This document shows, one piece after another, positions 46,074 to 55,801 of a stretch of 64,000 nucleotides of DNA. This stretch comes from Pseudarcicella hirudinis. GTDB taxonomy: Bacteria > Bacteroidota > Bacteroidia > Cytophagales > Spirosomataceae. The notes under the pieces were generated by a model. The model was not told where the DNA came from. It searched no databases and saw only the letters and a list, made by a program, of their open reading frames with translations. The stretch covers positions 50,926-114,925 of the forward strand of contig NZ_FOXH01000019.1 of assembly GCF_900115665.1 (NCBI RefSeq), in the 5' to 3' direction. How positions within the stretch are numbered: the stretch's first letter is position 1; each line of letters starts with the position of its first letter. A program made the translations under genes and the position numbers.

Positions 46074-48977
46074 CTAAATAAGCGCCTCAAACAAAATTTC
46101 GATGGTATGCAAAGCGTGTTTTCCGGTTCCGTCATGAATCTGATGACGGCAACTTGTTCCGGGTGCTGCAATAATTACTTCATCCGATTGCTTGCGGACA
46201 GTAGGGAATAATACCAGTTCTCCTACCTGCATAGAAAGATCATAGTGTTCTTTTTCATAACCAAAAGATCCTGCCATACCACAACATCCTGAAGGAATCA
46301 ATTGTACTTCATAGTTTTCCGGTAAAGAAAGCATTTTCTTAGAAAATACCAGCGAAGACAATGATTTCTGCTGACAGTGTCCATGCAGTTTAATCATCTT
46401 TTTCTCTTTGGTGAAAAGCTCTTTTGAAATCGCTTTTTTATCAACTTCTCTGGCAATGAATTCATCAAAAAGTAGGACATTTTTAGCTAAGGCCTTTGCA
46501 TCTTCCAGCAAATGTTCATCAACCAGGTCAGGATATTCATCTCTGAAAGTCAGAATAGCAGAAGGCTCTATACCGATAAGAGGTGTTTCTGAGGTAATTA
46601 CATCTTTAAGGAGTGCAATATTTTTGTTTGCCAGTGCTTTTCCTTCATCAAGCATACCTTTTGATAAATAAGCTCTTCCTGAGTCAACATGCTGAGGAAT
46701 AATTACCTCATAGCCAAGTTTTTCAAGGAGAATTACAGCCTTTTTGCCAATTTCTGTATCGTTATAATTGGTAAATTCATCTGCAAAAAGATATACTTTA
46801 GAGGCGTTTGGTTTCGTATCTTTTGTATGGTTGCTAAACCATTTCCTGAAAGTTTCTTTGGCCATTAAAGGCATGCTTCTTTCAGGGTGGAAACCAACTA
46901 CCGAGTTGGCAATTTTACGCAAAGGGGCATTTTCAAAAATGAAATTATAAGCCCAGGGAACATAAGAAGCGATTTTTGAAAGTTTGGAGAAATTTCCGAT
47001 TAATCTGCTCCTCAATGGAACGCCATGATCTTTATAATACTGATGCAGAAATTCAGCCTTCAGTTTGGCTACATCCACATTAGAAGGACATTCAGACTTA
47101 CAGCCTTTACAAGACAAACATAAATCCATTACCTCCTTGATTTCTTCATGGTCATAACGGTTGGTTTTGTCTGAATTGGTCAGGTATTCTCTTAAAATAT
47201 TGGCTCTTGCTCTCGTCGTTTCTTTTTCATTCCGTGTAGCCATGTATGATGGACACATCGTTCCTCCTGAAAAATGTGTTTTACGACAATCTCCGGAACC
47301 GTTACATTGCTCGGCGTGTTGAAGGATATCCTGATCCTGAAACCTGAACGTCGTTTTAAACTCAGGCGTTTGTTGCCCCGGTTTATAACGAAGGAAAGTA
47401 TCCATAGGAGGGGTATCCACAATTTTATTAGGATTGAAGATATTGTATGGATCCCAGGTAGTTTTTACTTCCTTCATTAATGCATAGTTCTTTTCACCCA
47501 CCATTTGTTTGATGAACTCACCTCTTAAGCGGCCGTCGCCATGCTCTCCGGATAAAGAACCATTGTATTTTTTGACTAGTGTGGCAATTTCTTCAGCAAT
47601 AATCCTGAATTGTTTATTTCCTTCTACCGTTTTCAGATTAATGATAGGGCGAAGGTGGATTTCTCCCGAGCCTGCATGCGCGTAATGCACAGAATACATA
47701 CCATGTTTGGCCAGGATCTCATTGAATTCAGTAATATAATCAGGTAAATCATTCACATCTACCGCGGTATCTTCAATTACGGCAACAGCCTTTTCATCAC
47801 CCGGAAGATTTGACAGCAAGCCTAATCCGGCTTTACGCAGATTCCATACTTTTTTAGAATCCTCACCAAAAAGAACAGGAAAGTGGAAGCCCAGACCAGC
47901 TTCGCGCATTTCTGCCTCCATTTGTCTGGCAATCACATTAATTTCTTCACGATTATCTTTTCTGATTTCCACTACAAGAATGGCTCCCGGATCACCCTGA
48001 ACAAAAAAACGATTGAGTCTTTGTTCCGGATTGGCTTTAGTACATTCTAAAATATAATGATCAATAAGCTCAGAAGCTGAAGGATTATATTTTAAAGCAA
48101 TCAGGTTAGCTTTCAGTGACTCGTTGACATTGTTAAAATGCGCACAAATCAACCCGATTTCCTTCGGAGGCATTTCGTTTACATGCAGTTTGATTTCTGT
48201 CAGGAAACACAAAGTACCTTCTGAACCGGCAATGAGTTCACAGAAATTAAAAGGTTTACCCTCTTCTGAGAAAGGGGCACAATCAAGCAGCATGTCCAGC
48301 GCATAACCTGTGTTGCGTCTTTCGATGGTTTTTTTGGGAAATTCTTTTCGTATTTCTGCCTGATTTTCCGGATTGCTTAGTACCTCAAATGTTTTTTGAT
48401 AGATTTTACTTTCCAGAGAATCATCAGAATATTTCCCGATTTCATGATTGGCCTTAAATTCTATTTCTGAACCATCCGCAAGAATAGCTTTTACTTCCAG
48501 CAGGTGATCTCTGGTTGATCCGTAAACGACTGAATTGGAGCCACAAGAGTTGTTTCCGACCATTCCGCCAATCATGGCCCGGTTAGCTGTAGAAGTTTCA
48601 GGGCCAAAGAAAAGGCCATATTTAGCAAGCTCCATATTCAGCACATCCCGCACTACGCCCGGTTGTACTCTGACCCATTTTTCCTCCTTATTGATTTCAA
48701 GGATTTTTGTAAAATTTTTAGAAACATCAACAACAATACCATTTCCAACTACCTGTCCTGCCAGCGAAGTTCCTGCCGTACGAGGAATAATGGAGGATCC
48801 ATTTTCTCTGGCAAATTTTATCAGTTTTTTGATATCTTCAATGGTTTTAGGGATGGCTACCGCAGTTGGCATTTCACGATAAGCAGAGGCATCAGTCGCA
48901 TAAAGCGTTCTCATGACTGTGTCATAGTGTAAATTTCCTTCCAGCTGTGTGGCAAGTTGCTGTAATTTAGCGTTCAT
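46074..48977 (-). CDS. FAD-linked oxidoreductase fused to an Fe-S/CCG domain (D-lactate/glycolate dehydrogenase-like)
   Basis: 967 aa from the ATG at 48977 (a longer frame begins at 49067). The first 470 residues are GlcD-like: FAD_binding_4 (SSIIPRTAGTSLAGQVVG, GGMVGNNSCGSNSVVYG) and the FAD-oxidase C-terminal cap. The rest is GlcF-like with a 4Fe-4S motif CLSCKGCKSECPSNVD and CCG-type motifs (HGHCQQKSL, CCGMAGSFGYE). This fused form occurs in many Bacteroidota. D-lactate or glycolate would be the electron donor to the quinone pool, substrate not assigned. Confidence 0.9.
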   Translation of the reverse strand: MNAKLQQLATQLEGNLHYDTVMRTLYATDASAYREMPTAVAIPKTIEDIKKLIKFARENGSSIIPRTAGTSLAGQVVGNGIVVDVSKNFTKILEINKEEKWVRVQPGVVRDVLNMELAKYGLFFGPETSTANRAMIGGMVGNNSCGSNSVVYGSTRDHLLEVKAILADGSEIEFKANHEIGKYSDDSLESKIYQKTFEVLSNPENQAEIRKEFPKKTIERRNTGYALDMLLDCAPFSEEGKPFNFCELIAGSEGTLCFLTEIKLHVNEMPPKEIGLICAHFNNVNESLKANLIALKYNPSASELIDHYILECTKANPEQRLNRFFVQGDPGAILVVEIRKDNREEINVIARQMEAEMREAGLGFHFPVLFGEDSKKVWNLRKAGLGLLSNLPGDEKAVAVIEDTAVDVNDLPDYITEFNEILAKHGMYSVHYAHAGSGEIHLRPIINLKTVEGNKQFRIIAEEIATLVKKYNGSLSGEHGDGRLRGEFIKQMVGEKNYALMKEVKTTWDPYNIFNPNKIVDTPPMDTFLRYKPGQQTPEFKTTFRFQDQDILQHAEQCNGSGDCRKTHFSGGTMCPSYMATRNEKETTRARANILREYLTNSDKTNRYDHEEIKEVMDLCLSCKGCKSECPSNVDVAKLKAEFLHQYYKDHGVPLRSRLIGNFSKLSKIASYVPWAYNFIFENAPLRKIANSVVGFHPERSMPLMAKETFRKWFSNHTKDTKPNASKVYLFADEFTNYNDTEIGKKAVILLEKLGYEVIIPQHVDSGRAYLSKGMLDEGKALANKNIALLKDVITSETPLIGIEPSAILTFRDEYPDLVDEHLLEDAKALAKNVLLFDEFIAREVDKKAISKELFTKEKKMIKLHGHCQQKSLSSLVFSKKMLSLPENYEVQLIPSGCCGMAGSFGYEKEHYDLSMQVGELVLFPTVRKQSDEVIIAAPGTSCRHQIHDGTGKHALHTIEILFEALI

Positions 48978-49377
48978 TGTTTTTGAATTATTCAAAGTTT
49001 TGCATTGGGAAACTCTGGCAGTTTTGAGCTTCAAAATTACCAATAAAATCAATGCGAATCTGAACAAATCCTTAGAAATCCATTATTATCCCAAATTATC
49101 TGCCGGGTTCTTCTGTTTTTTCCAAATAAATTTCCACCGGATTATTCATAATTCACTCCCCGAAAAAGGCGGTTCGTCTGAAATATCTTCATTTCACCCC
49201 TGATAAATAATTGTTTTGTATCAGAAATAAGCAGGCTGTTTAAAAACACATTTATGAAAAATTATCTCAGCACTGTTGTGAATAAGTGATTATTTATCCT
49301 CAAAACTTAAACCTTAAAGCCCGGAAAGATGATTTGATCCGGATTTATGATTCAGACCTTTTAAAATATTACTTCTC
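48978..49377. other. 400-bp divergent intergenic region
   Basis: On the minus strand it holds a perfect -7 box TAATTTTG (49039-49032) for the FAD dehydrogenase. On the plus side I see no full match before the TonB receptor. No gene is visible. Confidence 0.5.
49032..49039 (-). promoter_or_regulatory. Candidate -7 box of the FAD dehydrogenase gene
   Basis: TAATTTTG on the minus strand. The leader to the ATG at 48977 would be about 48 nt. Confidence 0.4.
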
Positions 49378-51591
49378 ATGAAAACTTTTATTATCATTTT
49401 AGTCTCTTACTTATTAATTATGGCACCCAGGTTGTTTGCACAGACTACCATAAAGGGAAAAGTGACTGATGCAAAAGGGCATGGATTGCCGGGAGCCAAT
49501 GTCTTTCTGAAAGGAGCATATGATGGTGCTACCGCTGATGCAGAAGGTAATTTTAAATTCCAGACCTCCGAAAAAGATACAGCGACGCTTGCCTGCACTT
49601 TTGTGGGATTTGAGGCATTTTCCAAAAAAATAACCCTCAGCCAGCAAACCATTGAGGTTTCTATCAAGCTCAGGGAAGCTGTGAATGAATTGAATATGGT
49701 CACTATTACAGCCGGAGCATTTGAAGCTTCAGATGAGAGAAAAACTACACCGATTAAACCCCTGGATGTGGTCACCACCGCAGGAGCAGCTGCGGATGTA
49801 ACACAGGCAATGCAATTACTGACACCGGGTTCTCAGAGAAACGGTGAATCAACCGGAATGTTCGTCAGAGGAGGTTCCGCTCAGGAATCCAAGATCCTCA
49901 TAGACGGACTTACTGTGCAGAATGCCTATAATACACCTTCTCCGGATGTTGCTTCCAGAAGCCGTTTTTCTCCTTTTCAGTTCAAAGGCATGGCATTTAG
50001 TACAGGAGGGTATTCAGCCCAGTACGGGCAGGCTCTCTCGGCTGTATTATTGATGAATACCATGGATCTTGCTACAGAATCAGGGCATTCAGTGAATGTT
50101 AACCTGGCGGGTGTTTCTTATGGATACACTCACCTGACTGATAAGCTTTCTTTCTCAAATAATGTTAATTATACCAATGTAACCCCTTTATTTAAGGTAT
50201 ATCCTCAGAATATTACCTGGACTCATATTCCGGAACAGTTTAACTATTCAAGCTCTTTTCACCTGAAACCTACTTCAGCATCCCTCTTTAAAGTTGATGC
50301 GGTTTATGCTACCAGCCAGACCGGAATGTTATTCAAAAACGTTGGAGATGAGTTAAATCTTACTGAATACGGAATCAGAAATAAAAATCTACTGGTAACA
50401 AGCACTTACCAGAATATCCTGGATAAAGAAGCGAACTGGACAATGAAAACCGGACTGTCATACTCCTATAATCTAGATAAAATCAATATCGGTAATCTTT
50501 ATCTTGAAAAAACCGAACAGCGGTCGCAGGGCAGAGCGGTATTTACCAGAGCTTTGGGTACAAATTCTAATTTACTTTTTGGTACTGAATTTTCTTCAGC
50601 ACAATATGACCTGGTGGTTGACCAGACTCAAATTAACAATGGTTCAAAAAACAAATATGGTCTTACCGACAATTTTTCCACGGTATTCTCAGAATCTGAG
50701 TTTTACGTAACCCCGCAGCTGGCAGCCAGAGTAGGACTAAGAGGAGAATATTCTTCCCTGTCTTCAGGTTTTAATGTTGCTCCCAGGTTCTCACTGGCCT
50801 ATAAAACAGGTACTTACAGTCAGGTTTCTCTGGCCACCGGAAATTTCTACCAGACTCCTGATTATCAATATTTTTACTACGGAAATAAACCTACGTTTGA
50901 AAAATCGACCCATTATGTGCTAAACTACCAGTACATCAGAAATCAGAGAACTTTCAGAATAGAGGGGTATTATAAAAACTATGCTTCATTGGTCAGAGAA
51001 ATGCCTGCTACCGAAGGGTATTTTGACGCAAATCCCAATAGATTTCCTGTCGGAAAGACTGATAATACAGGCTTTGGCTATGCACAGGGAATTGACGTTT
51101 TCTTTCGGGATAACAAAACTTTTAAAAACGGACAAGTATGGATTAATTACAGTTATCTGGATTCCAAAAGATTATATGCCAATTACTTAACTGAGGCCAT
51201 GCCGACTTTTGCCTCCAATCATAACCTCAATGTGATTTATAAGCAATATATCTCTAAGCCTATGATGACTGCCTCTGTCACATATTCCTATACAAGCGGA
51301 AGACCTTATTTTAACCCGAATAATACAGTTTTTCTGGCTGACCGGACACCTGATTTACACAATGTCAGTGTAGGCGTCAATTACCTGACGCATGTGAAAG
51401 GCAATTTTCTGGTAATATATTTTCAGGCAGATAATGTTTTCGGATTTGACCGGGTTTATAACTACAGATATACGGAAGACGGAAAATCAAGATATACTGT
51501 TGGTCCGACGGCAAATAGAATGTTTATCATCGGAGCATTTATCTCCATTTCAAAGAAAAAACAATTACCGGAAGATATGCGGAAAGAATGA
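49378..51591 (+). CDS. TonB-dependent receptor, second copy type
   Basis: 737 aa. Signal peptide (ends LFAQ), CarboxypepD_reg-like domain (IKGKVTDAKGHGLPGANVFL), plug (MQLLTPGSQRNGESTGMFVRGGSAQESKILIDGL) and barrel. It lacks the large C-terminal aromatic at the very end but has a standard last strand (MFIIGAFISISKK). It is followed after 132 bp by a periplasmic helical protein, which may act with it. Ligand unknown. Confidence 0.9.
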   Translation: MKTFIIILVSYLLIMAPRLFAQTTIKGKVTDAKGHGLPGANVFLKGAYDGATADAEGNFKFQTSEKDTATLACTFVGFEAFSKKITLSQQTIEVSIKLREAVNELNMVTITAGAFEASDERKTTPIKPLDVVTTAGAAADVTQAMQLLTPGSQRNGESTGMFVRGGSAQESKILIDGLTVQNAYNTPSPDVASRSRFSPFQFKGMAFSTGGYSAQYGQALSAVLLMNTMDLATESGHSVNVNLAGVSYGYTHLTDKLSFSNNVNYTNVTPLFKVYPQNITWTHIPEQFNYSSSFHLKPTSASLFKVDAVYATSQTGMLFKNVGDELNLTEYGIRNKNLLVTSTYQNILDKEANWTMKTGLSYSYNLDKINIGNLYLEKTEQRSQGRAVFTRALGTNSNLLFGTEFSSAQYDLVVDQTQINNGSKNKYGLTDNFSTVFSESEFYVTPQLAARVGLRGEYSSLSSGFNVAPRFSLAYKTGTYSQVSLATGNFYQTPDYQYFYYGNKPTFEKSTHYVLNYQYIRNQRTFRIEGYYKNYASLVREMPATEGYFDANPNRFPVGKTDNTGFGYAQGIDVFFRDNKTFKNGQVWINYSYLDSKRLYANYLTEAMPTFASNHNLNVIYKQYISKPMMTASVTYSYTSGRPYFNPNNTVFLADRTPDLHNVSVGVNYLTHVKGNFLVIYFQADNVFGFDRVYNYRYTEDGKSRYTVGPTANRMFIIGAFISISKKKQLPEDMRKE

Positions 51592-51723
51592 CAGAAAAGT
51601 TCATAAAGGAAAAGAAGAGATTCATTCCTCCAAACAGGCTGTTCGTCTGAAATGCTTTCGAAAGCCTTATATAAAAACAGAAATTTGACTCAATTATTAA
51701 ACAATTATAAATCACTCAACATT

Positions 51724-52362
51724 ATGAAAAAGGTACTCTTTATTTTCTCATTATTAATTTCAGTTTTGGTAGCTAAAGCAAATCAGGATGAAAGATTTGT
51801 TAAAGCGATGGAAGCAACACTTTTGCAGTTTCGTGAGGCAAAAGACCTGAATGCTTTTCAGGAAATAGCTAATAAATTTGAAAGAATCGGTAATTCAGAG
51901 CCGAACGAATGGCTTCCTAATTATTACGGAGGGCTGGTTTATACGATAATGGCAGCAAGAGTTGAAGCCTCAGAAAGAGATAAATACCTTGATAAAGCCG
52001 ATGTTTTCGTAGAAAAACTGGAAAAACAGATCTCTAACAATGATGAAGTTGAAGTATTAAAAGGTCAGGTTGCCTTAATGCGTATTTCGGTAGATGGCCA
52101 GTCGAGATGGATGAAGTATGGTCAGGTATTCGAAGGAGCCATTGCCAAAGCCAAATCTATTAATCCTGAAAACCCGCGAGCTTATTCACTGAAAGCCCAG
52201 AATTTATTTTATACTCCTGAGCAATTCGGAGGGGGATTAAAAAATGCCTGCCCGGAAATACAGAAATCTTTGGAGAAATTTGCCGGTTTCAAACCTGCTT
52301 CAAGTATCTCGCCAAACTGGGGTGAAGGAGAAATGAAAGCACTTGCCAAAAAATGCCAATAA
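51724..52362 (+). CDS. Secreted helical protein, partner of the TonB receptor
   Basis: 212 aa from the ATG at 51724 (an in-frame start at 51652 is longer but spoils the signal peptide). Signal peptide to about residue 19 (ends AKA). The rest is helical with tetratricopeptide-like spacing (LNAFQEIANKFERIGNSEPNEWLPNYYGGLVYTIMA, NDEVEVLKGQVALMR, NPENPRAYSLKAQN). It follows the TonB receptor and is a common pairing in this phylum. Role unknown. Confidence 0.75.
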   Translation: MKKVLFIFSLLISVLVAKANQDERFVKAMEATLLQFREAKDLNAFQEIANKFERIGNSEPNEWLPNYYGGLVYTIMAARVEASERDKYLDKADVFVEKLEKQISNNDEVEVLKGQVALMRISVDGQSRWMKYGQVFEGAIAKAKSINPENPRAYSLKAQNLFYTPEQFGGGLKNACPEIQKSLEKFAGFKPASSISPNWGEGEMKALAKKCQ

Positions 52363-52409
52363 GTTTCAAATCCTGTAATTTTCCGGGAAAACCTCTTTAA
52401 ACCTGTGTG

Positions 52410-52444
52410 AAAATCCTTCGTCAATGAAATGGCGGAGGATTTTT
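52410..52444. terminator. Bidirectional terminator
   Basis: Arms 52410-52420 and 52433-52443 pair over 11 bp with one G-U. Between the TPR-like gene (+) and the acetyltransferase gene (-). Confidence 0.7.
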
Positions 52445-52447
52445 CAG

Positions 52448-52999
52448 TTACTCTCTGACAGGCAATTTCCAGTGTTTCACCTGCATTTTCTCAATATGCT
52501 GAACTTCACCTATTCCAAATTCCCGGAATCCTGCTTTTTTTAATACATTTTGAGAAGGGAGATTGAAAAAAGGAGTATCTGCGATAATGGTTTTAAGGCT
52601 TGGTTCAAGGCTTGCCCAATTAATAAGACAATTCAGGGCTTCTGAAGCATAACCTTTCTCCCGGAAGTTTTTATCAATGAAATAGCCTATCATTGTTACC
52701 CCTTCCTGATCCGGTAAACCCGCTAGTCCGATCCCGCCGATTGACAGATTCTGATCTGCCAGTACGATTTCCCAATTGGTACACCAGAAAAAGGTATCAG
52801 GATTTTCCGAGGTCATGGGAAGCCAGAAATTTTCCAGCGCATCAATGGTTTCAGCCAGGAAAAAATCTTCTATAATCCAGTCGGAAGCTTTTAACCCCAG
52901 TTTTTCTTCCATAGCATTTCTGCCTGTCTCTTTCCAAAGGCTAAGTAGTTGATGGTCAAGTGGAATCAGCTTTAATCTTTCACTATATATTTCTATCAT
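52448..52999 (-). CDS. GNAT-family N-acetyltransferase
   Basis: 183 aa. The fold is RimJ/RimL-like: ERLKLIPLDHQLL at the N-terminus, TMIGYFIDKNFREKGYASEALNCLINWA (acetyl-CoA loop) in the middle, and NLPSQNVLKKAGFREFGI near the end. It acetylates an amine using acetyl-CoA. The substrate could be a ribosomal protein N-terminus or a small molecule, and cannot be told. Single minus-strand gene. Confidence 0.85.
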   Translation of the reverse strand: MIEIYSERLKLIPLDHQLLSLWKETGRNAMEEKLGLKASDWIIEDFFLAETIDALENFWLPMTSENPDTFFWCTNWEIVLADQNLSIGGIGLAGLPDQEGVTMIGYFIDKNFREKGYASEALNCLINWASLEPSLKTIIADTPFFNLPSQNVLKKAGFREFGIGEVQHIEKMQVKHWKLPVRE

Positions 53000-53219
53000 T
53001 TCTGTTTCTTAATTAATGAGAGAAACTCTGATATCTCTCCATATTCTGTTTCTCTGGCAAATGTAAGTAAATTTTAGTTCGGGTAAACGGCTGACACTTA
53101 AGATGAAAACAGTACAATAATTCCGGTTTTCTGAAATGACTTAAGAAACGAGAGGGCTATAGTCTTTAAGAAACAGTCAGGAAAAACAGTATAGTGAATT
53201 GAAAAAAAATAAAAAATCA

Positions 53220-53251
53220 TTTGGAAAAACCTTTTTGATAATTTTACTTTG
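53220..53251 (+). promoter_or_regulatory. Candidate promoter of the membrane cassette
   Basis: TTTG at 53220-53223 is followed after 20 nt by TTACTTTG at 53244-53251, one base off TAnnTTTG. The operator palindrome at 53245-53263 covers the -7 element and the expected start site. Confidence 0.5.
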
Positions 53252-53263
53252 CAATACAAAGTA
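53245..53263. promoter_or_regulatory. Perfect operator TACTTTG-N5-CAAAGTA, site 1
   Basis: Perfect 7-bp arms with a 5-nt spacer, 12 bp before the ATG at 53275. Sites of the same form occur at 54271-54289 and 35889-35907. Confidence 0.6.
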
Positions 53264-53274
53264 ATTTGAAAAAC

Positions 53275-53877
53275 ATGAATCAGCATTTGCAGGACCTTAC
53301 TGAGATTCGTTCTATGATGGAACGCTCCACCCGGTTTATTTCTCTTAGCGGATTGTCGGGGGTATTTGCGGGAACGTTTGCTTTGACAGGAGCATATTTT
53401 GCCTATGAGCGGATATTACAGGAAAGTACTGATGCTTTGCAGAATGATTCGTCTTTACTTAGATTTATAGCAACAGACGGGGCGATAGTTCTGATTCTTT
53501 CTCTTAGCTTTTCGGTATATTTCACACTCCGGAAGGCAAAAAAGAAAAGTCTGAAAGTATGGGATAATACCTCCAGAAGGTTATTATTCAATATGGCAAT
53601 ACCCCTGGTGGCAGGAGGATTATTTAGTCTGATTTTACTGAAACATGCTCCTCATCTGATTGATTCTGCCACACTTATCTTTTATGGATTAGCGCTGGTA
53701 AATGCCTCGAAATACACATATGATGAAGTTCGTTACCTGGGATATATTGAAATCATTCTGGGGCTGATTTGTGGGTTATTAGATGAATGGAGGCTTGGTT
53801 TGCTGTTCTGGGCTGTGGGGTTTGGCGTTTTACATATTATTTACGGGATATTGATGTACCGTAAATATGAATCTTAA
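53275..53877 (+). CDS. Four-helix membrane protein, first gene of the cassette
   Basis: 200 aa from the ATG at 53275. The N-terminal 25 residues are helical and charged (MNQHLQDLTEIRSMMERSTRF), then four to six hydrophobic segments follow (LSGLSGVFAGTFALTGAYFAY, FIATDGAIVLILSLSFSVYFTL, LLFNMAIPLVAGGLFSLILL, LLFWAVGFGVLHIIYGILMY). No catalytic motif. Position before a winged-helix gene and a DUF4173 gene is a repeated pattern in this phylum. Function unknown. Confidence 0.8.
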   Translation: MNQHLQDLTEIRSMMERSTRFISLSGLSGVFAGTFALTGAYFAYERILQESTDALQNDSSLLRFIATDGAIVLILSLSFSVYFTLRKAKKKSLKVWDNTSRRLLFNMAIPLVAGGLFSLILLKHAPHLIDSATLIFYGLALVNASKYTYDEVRYLGYIEIILGLICGLLDEWRLGLLFWAVGFGVLHIIYGILMYRKYES

Positions 53878-53928
53878 TCCGGAGATCTGATAATTGAATA
53901 TTCTGATTGAATTATCAGATTGAGCACT

Positions 53929-54228
53929 ATGCATACAATTATTTCAAACATAAATAAGTCATTTGAAAACCGGGTGAGGTTGGGCGTCATGTCAGTCCTG
54001 ATTGTAAACGACTGGGTTGATTTCAATGAATTAAAGGAAACACTCAATGTGACAGATGGGAATCTGGCATCTCATATTACCGCACTTGAAAAGGAGAGAT
54101 ATATTCTGGTGCGTAAAGCATTTATCGGGAAAAAACCGAATACATCTTTTCAGGTTACCTCAGAAGGCAGGCAGGCCTTTCAGGAACATTTAAACGCTTT
54201 GGAAGCCTTGATTAAAGGTAAATTATAG
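53929..54228 (+). CDS. Winged-helix regulator of the cassette
   Basis: 99 aa from the ATG at 53929 (a TTG at 53920 is the alternative). It is a MarR/ArsR-like winged helix (NRVRLGVMSVLIVNDWVDFNELKETLNVTDGNLASHITALEKERYI, then KKPNTSFQVTSEGRQAF). It has no effector domain. It lies between two TACTTTG-N5-CAAAGTA sites (53245 and 54271) and is the obvious candidate to bind them, although a second winged-helix protein, PadR at 35456, has a very similar site. Confidence 0.85.
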   Translation: MHTIISNINKSFENRVRLGVMSVLIVNDWVDFNELKETLNVTDGNLASHITALEKERYILVRKAFIGKKPNTSFQVTSEGRQAFQEHLNALEALIKGKL

Positions 54229-54270
54229 TTTTTCAGCGGATTGATGTAATTCGTTTTTTTAATGTATTTT

Positions 54271-54289
54271 CACTTTGTAATTCAAAGTA
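54271..54289. promoter_or_regulatory. Operator CACTTTG-N5-CAAAGTA, site 2
   Basis: Arms 54271-54277 and 54283-54289 differ from a perfect palindrome at one base. It lies 21 bp before the ATG at 54311, so the DUF4173 gene probably has its own regulated promoter. Confidence 0.55.
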
Positions 54290-54310
54290 ATTTGTAAAAT
54301 AAATAAATCT

Positions 54311-55801
54311 ATGAGCCTTAAATTAATCTTTCTTGTGCTTGCTTCAGCGGCCTATTCTTATCTGTTTTATCATCAGACAGCGGGTATCAATTTTCTGATT
54401 TTTGTATCCATAATCATTGTTTTTATGGTCATTGCTCAACCAGAATACCTGAAGAATAAGATCTGGTGCGGGGCCGCAGCCGGAAGTATTTTGTCCGGAA
54501 TGGCCATTGTATGGCAGCATTCATCATTAGCTGTATTTGCGAATATATGTTCTCTGATATTAGTAATGGGAATAGGGTATAAGTTCAGGACGTCGGTATA
54601 TATGGGATTGATAAAAGGAGGAATCACCTGTGGGTTCTCATTTTTTCTGAAAATATTTGATAAGCTTATGAATACGGAGGAAGGCACGAAAGCTGCCAAT
54701 CCGGCTAATTTCTCCGTCACAAGAATGCTGGCTTTTTATATTATTCCTCTGTGCGTAACCGTCGTATTTTACATGTTGTATGCTTCTGCCAATCCGGTAT
54801 TTGAACACTTTTTTCATTTTCCCGATATTGAAATATCCGCAGAGTTCGTCTTGTTCAGTTTAGGAGGGATTATTCTGATTACAGGATTTTTCTTTCCTTT
54901 CGAATATCTTAAACTTAATGAATGGGATAGCCAACAACCGGATACTTTGCTCAGAATCAGGCAAAAAGTAAAACGCCATTTTATATTGGTTGCCATTAAA
55001 ATTGAGAATAAAAAAGGGGTTATTTTACTGTCATTGCTTAATATACTCTTGCTTATCCTAAACATTGTTGATGGAACATTTATCTTTTCAGGACAGGAAT
55101 TACCGAAAGGGGTAGATTATTCCCAATATGTTCACCAGGGAGTGAATACATTGATTGTCAGCATTTTACTTGCCATTTCTATCATTCTTTATTTTTTCAG
55201 GGGAAATCAGAACTTTTATCAGAGAAATCAATGGCTGGTACGACTTACCTGTTTATGGATTTTGCAGAACGGATTCCTGCTTGTCAGCATTATTTATAAA
55301 AACCAGCTTTATATTCATGAATTTGGTCTTACCTACAAACGTATTGGCGTATATGTGTACCTGCTTCTGACTTTAATCGGATTGATAACGACGAGTCTGA
55401 AAGTTCTTCAAAAGAAAACAAATTGGTATTTGTTAAGAAAAAATACCCGGGCAGGCTATTTTATACTGGTGCTAAGCAGTTTTGTTAACTGGGATGCTAT
55501 CATTGCGAACTATAATATCTATTACGCCAGGAAGCTGGATGTAACGTATTTATTAAGTCTGAGCAATAACGTTCTGCCTGAATTAAACACTTTACTCTAT
55601 GATTCCAAGGCTAAGCTCAATCCGTTCATTATTGATAATTCCAATATTAAAAGTAGTTATACGCCTCCTTATATATCACAAAGAGAATTTATTGTCAAAC
55701 GCATAGAACAATTCAGAAATGACTATGAAAAGAAGCAATGGCAATCCTGGAATTATGCTGAGTCCGAAATTCTGAAACAATTAAATGCAAAGAAACTATG
55801 A
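54311..55801 (+). CDS. DUF4173 integral membrane protein
   Basis: 496 aa with about ten to eleven membrane helices. The N-terminus (FYHQTAGINFLIFVSIIIVFMV), the inner segment NPANFSVTRMLAFYIIPLCVTVVFYMLYASANPVFEHFF and YLKLNEWDSQQPDTLLRIRQK fit DUF4173 as seen in Bacteroidota. A hydrophilic C-terminal 130 residues follow. Function unknown. It has its own upstream operator (54271) and its stop overlaps the next start by 4 bp (ATGA). Confidence 0.85.
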   Translation: MSLKLIFLVLASAAYSYLFYHQTAGINFLIFVSIIIVFMVIAQPEYLKNKIWCGAAAGSILSGMAIVWQHSSLAVFANICSLILVMGIGYKFRTSVYMGLIKGGITCGFSFFLKIFDKLMNTEEGTKAANPANFSVTRMLAFYIIPLCVTVVFYMLYASANPVFEHFFHFPDIEISAEFVLFSLGGIILITGFFFPFEYLKLNEWDSQQPDTLLRIRQKVKRHFILVAIKIENKKGVILLSLLNILLLILNIVDGTFIFSGQELPKGVDYSQYVHQGVNTLIVSILLAISIILYFFRGNQNFYQRNQWLVRLTCLWILQNGFLLVSIIYKNQLYIHEFGLTYKRIGVYVYLLLTLIGLITTSLKVLQKKTNWYLLRKNTRAGYFILVLSSFVNWDAIIANYNIYYARKLDVTYLLSLSNNVLPELNTLLYDSKAKLNPFIIDNSNIKSSYTPPYISQREFIVKRIEQFRNDYEKKQWQSWNYAESEILKQLNAKKL

